Positions 63,209 through 64,000 of a stretch of 64,000 bases of DNA are shown here, piece by piece (positions within the stretch are counted from its first letter, which is position 1; every line of letters starts with the position of its first letter). A program made the translations under genes and the position numbers. Location: NCBI GenBank assembly GCA_964541895.1, contig CAZISM010000002.1, positions 1 through 64,000 of the forward strand, written 5' to 3'. The stretch is from CAZISM01 sp964541895. GTDB taxonomy: Bacteria; Zhuqueibacterota; Zhuqueibacteria; Residuimicrobiales; Residuimicrobiaceae. A model generated the notes under the pieces. That model was not told the DNA's origin, did no database searches, and saw only the letters and a program-made list of their open reading frames with translations.

Positions 63209-64000
63209 ATGATCCGTACCCAATTAACAATAGCGTTGGCTTTGAGCAGTTGTCTGTGCGCCTCTGAGCCGACAGCGTGCACCCGGCCGCATGCTGTCCA
63301 CGACGGCAAAATAAAACTGGTCATCGAAGCGGAGGAGGTAATTTATTCAAGCAGCTATTCCAATAATGGCTCCAGCCCCATGTGGTGCTTTAATGGCTCC
63401 TGCATAGCACGGCTGGGTGAAGATATTTTCGTGAGTGGATACAAACGTCTGCCGCAATACCAACCCCTGAACGACTGCTGTTGGCTTTTATTTCAACGCA
63501 CGGCTCAAGGCTGGCAGCAACAGCAGGCGGATGAAACGGACCGCACCCGCGAGCCCTCTCCGTTGGCCTGCTTGCCGCCAAACCGGCTTTTGCTCTCAGC
63601 CAATCCGACACTTTTGCCGTCGGATGTGCCCGGCGGCGGTCCAGCCCGGCCTGTATTACTTGAATTTGATAACACCAATACACGCAATACGCCTACGGTT
63701 CTGGCGCCGGTATGGCAGGGACAACCGGGCTTTACTGAACACTCTTACCGTTCCATAGCAGCGGATGCGGTCAAGAGTGAAGTGCTGCTCCTGCAAAACG
63801 CCGGCTATACGAACGCGGAATGGGCGCTATTGAAATCAGATGCCAAGTGGCTTAGTGGCCAGTTGTATTGGCCGCGATACGCCGCAACAGACCTGGCTCC
63901 TTTTGGCGCCAGCCATGCTCGTGTTAATTATCCGGTGGTGATTTTGCGGGATCGGGCGGTTCATTTTTGCGGCGTGGCGGCTTATGACAACTGGGAGCGG
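63209..64000 (+). CDS. Secreted protein of unrecognised (BNR-propeller-like) family, 3' partial
   Basis: An uninterrupted frame of 264 codons from ATG 63209 to the right edge of the window, with no stop. It starts MIRTQLTIALALSSCLC, a signal peptide with a possible lipobox at SSC or CLC. Blocks with a conserved look are SPMWCFNGSCIARLGEDIFVSG, PLNDCCWLLF, TRDRTREPSP-like DRTREPSPLACLP, FTEHSYRSIAADA, LLLQNAGYTNAEWAL and YPVVILRDRAVHFCGVAAYD. The pattern of short strands with repeated aromatic ends suits a beta-propeller reporting a BNR-like fold. No catalytic assignment is possible. The gene diverges from the DUF6259-like gene. Ribosome site is weak (CGAG). Codon usage matches neighbouring genes. 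Confidence 0.7.
   Translation, partial: MIRTQLTIALALSSCLCASEPTACTRPHAVHDGKIKLVIEAEEVIYSSSYSNNGSSPMWCFNGSCIARLGEDIFVSGYKRLPQYQPLNDCCWLLFQRTAQGWQQQQADETDRTREPSPLACLPPNRLLLSANPTLLPSDVPGGGPARPVLLEFDNTNTRNTPTVLAPVWQGQPGFTEHSYRSIAADAVKSEVLLLQNAGYTNAEWALLKSDAKWLSGQLYWPRYAATDLAPFGASHARVNYPVVILRDRAVHFCGVAAYDNWER

Overview
The window is a 64 kb piece of a bacterial genome that looks like a metagenome scaffold, because it contains two runs of exactly 100 N. It is dense with secreted carbohydrate-active proteins. 22 of 24 intact or partial genes whose starts are visible carry an export signal, a lipobox or a twin-arginine signal, or are membrane transporters or sugar-metabolism enzymes. Lipoprotein and Tat signals and GGAG-type ribosome sites point to a Gram-negative heterotroph. 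There is no SusC/SusD pair, no sigma/anti-sigma pair and no hybrid two-component regulator, so it does not look like a classical Bacteroidota polysaccharide locus. I cannot place the phylum from sequence alone (FCB/PVC-type lineages or candidate phyla are possible).

Layout. 1-10.3 kb: the 3' part of a GH106-type alpha-L-rhamnosidase, a WbsX/GH99-like protein cut by an assembly gap, then what looks like the catabolic core: an MFS sugar-acid transporter (5' end lost in the gap), a PfkB (KDG-kinase type) kinase, a BNR propeller, an APH-fold kinase and an HpcH/HpaI aldolase. The aldolase is split only by a false gap. 10.4-24 kb: a Tat-exported five-blade propeller glycosidase, a GH106-related lipoprotein, a second WbsX-like protein, a triple BNR-propeller protein, a GH123/DUF4091-BNR fusion and a Tat-exported Gfo/Idh/MocA protein. 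24-41 kb: a four-domain giant (BNR, propeller, alpha/alpha toroid, esterase), another GH106-like protein, a small gene remnant, a GH110-like beta-helix fused to a PHP domain, a third WbsX-like protein and a six-hairpin glycosidase. 41-54 kb: two more WbsX-like proteins (one with two domains), a FAD oxidoreductase, an SSS sodium symporter, a PL11-like propeller, GH43-CBM and a full-length GH106. 54-64 kb: a second giant (WbsX, apiosidase-like, esterase, degenerate hydrolase), a stand-alone apiosidase-like lipoprotein, a convergent DUF6259-like glycosidase on the minus strand, and a gene running off the right edge.

How it may work together (inference): exo-acting enzymes for rhamnose (GH106), apiose-like residues (GH140/DUF4038), acidic sugars (sialidase-fold BNR proteins), galactose (GH110-like) and arabinose/xylose (GH43), with esterases, would trim a highly branched, acylated, rhamnose- and uronate-rich plant or algal glycan such as rhamnogalacturonan-II or an arabinogalactan. 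Import would be by the MFS and SSS carriers. Deoxy-keto sugar acids would be handled by the kinase and the aldolase. The most unusual features are the giant multi-enzyme fusions and the family of seven WbsX-like domains. No tRNA, rRNA, CRISPR array, transposase or transcription regulator was recognised.
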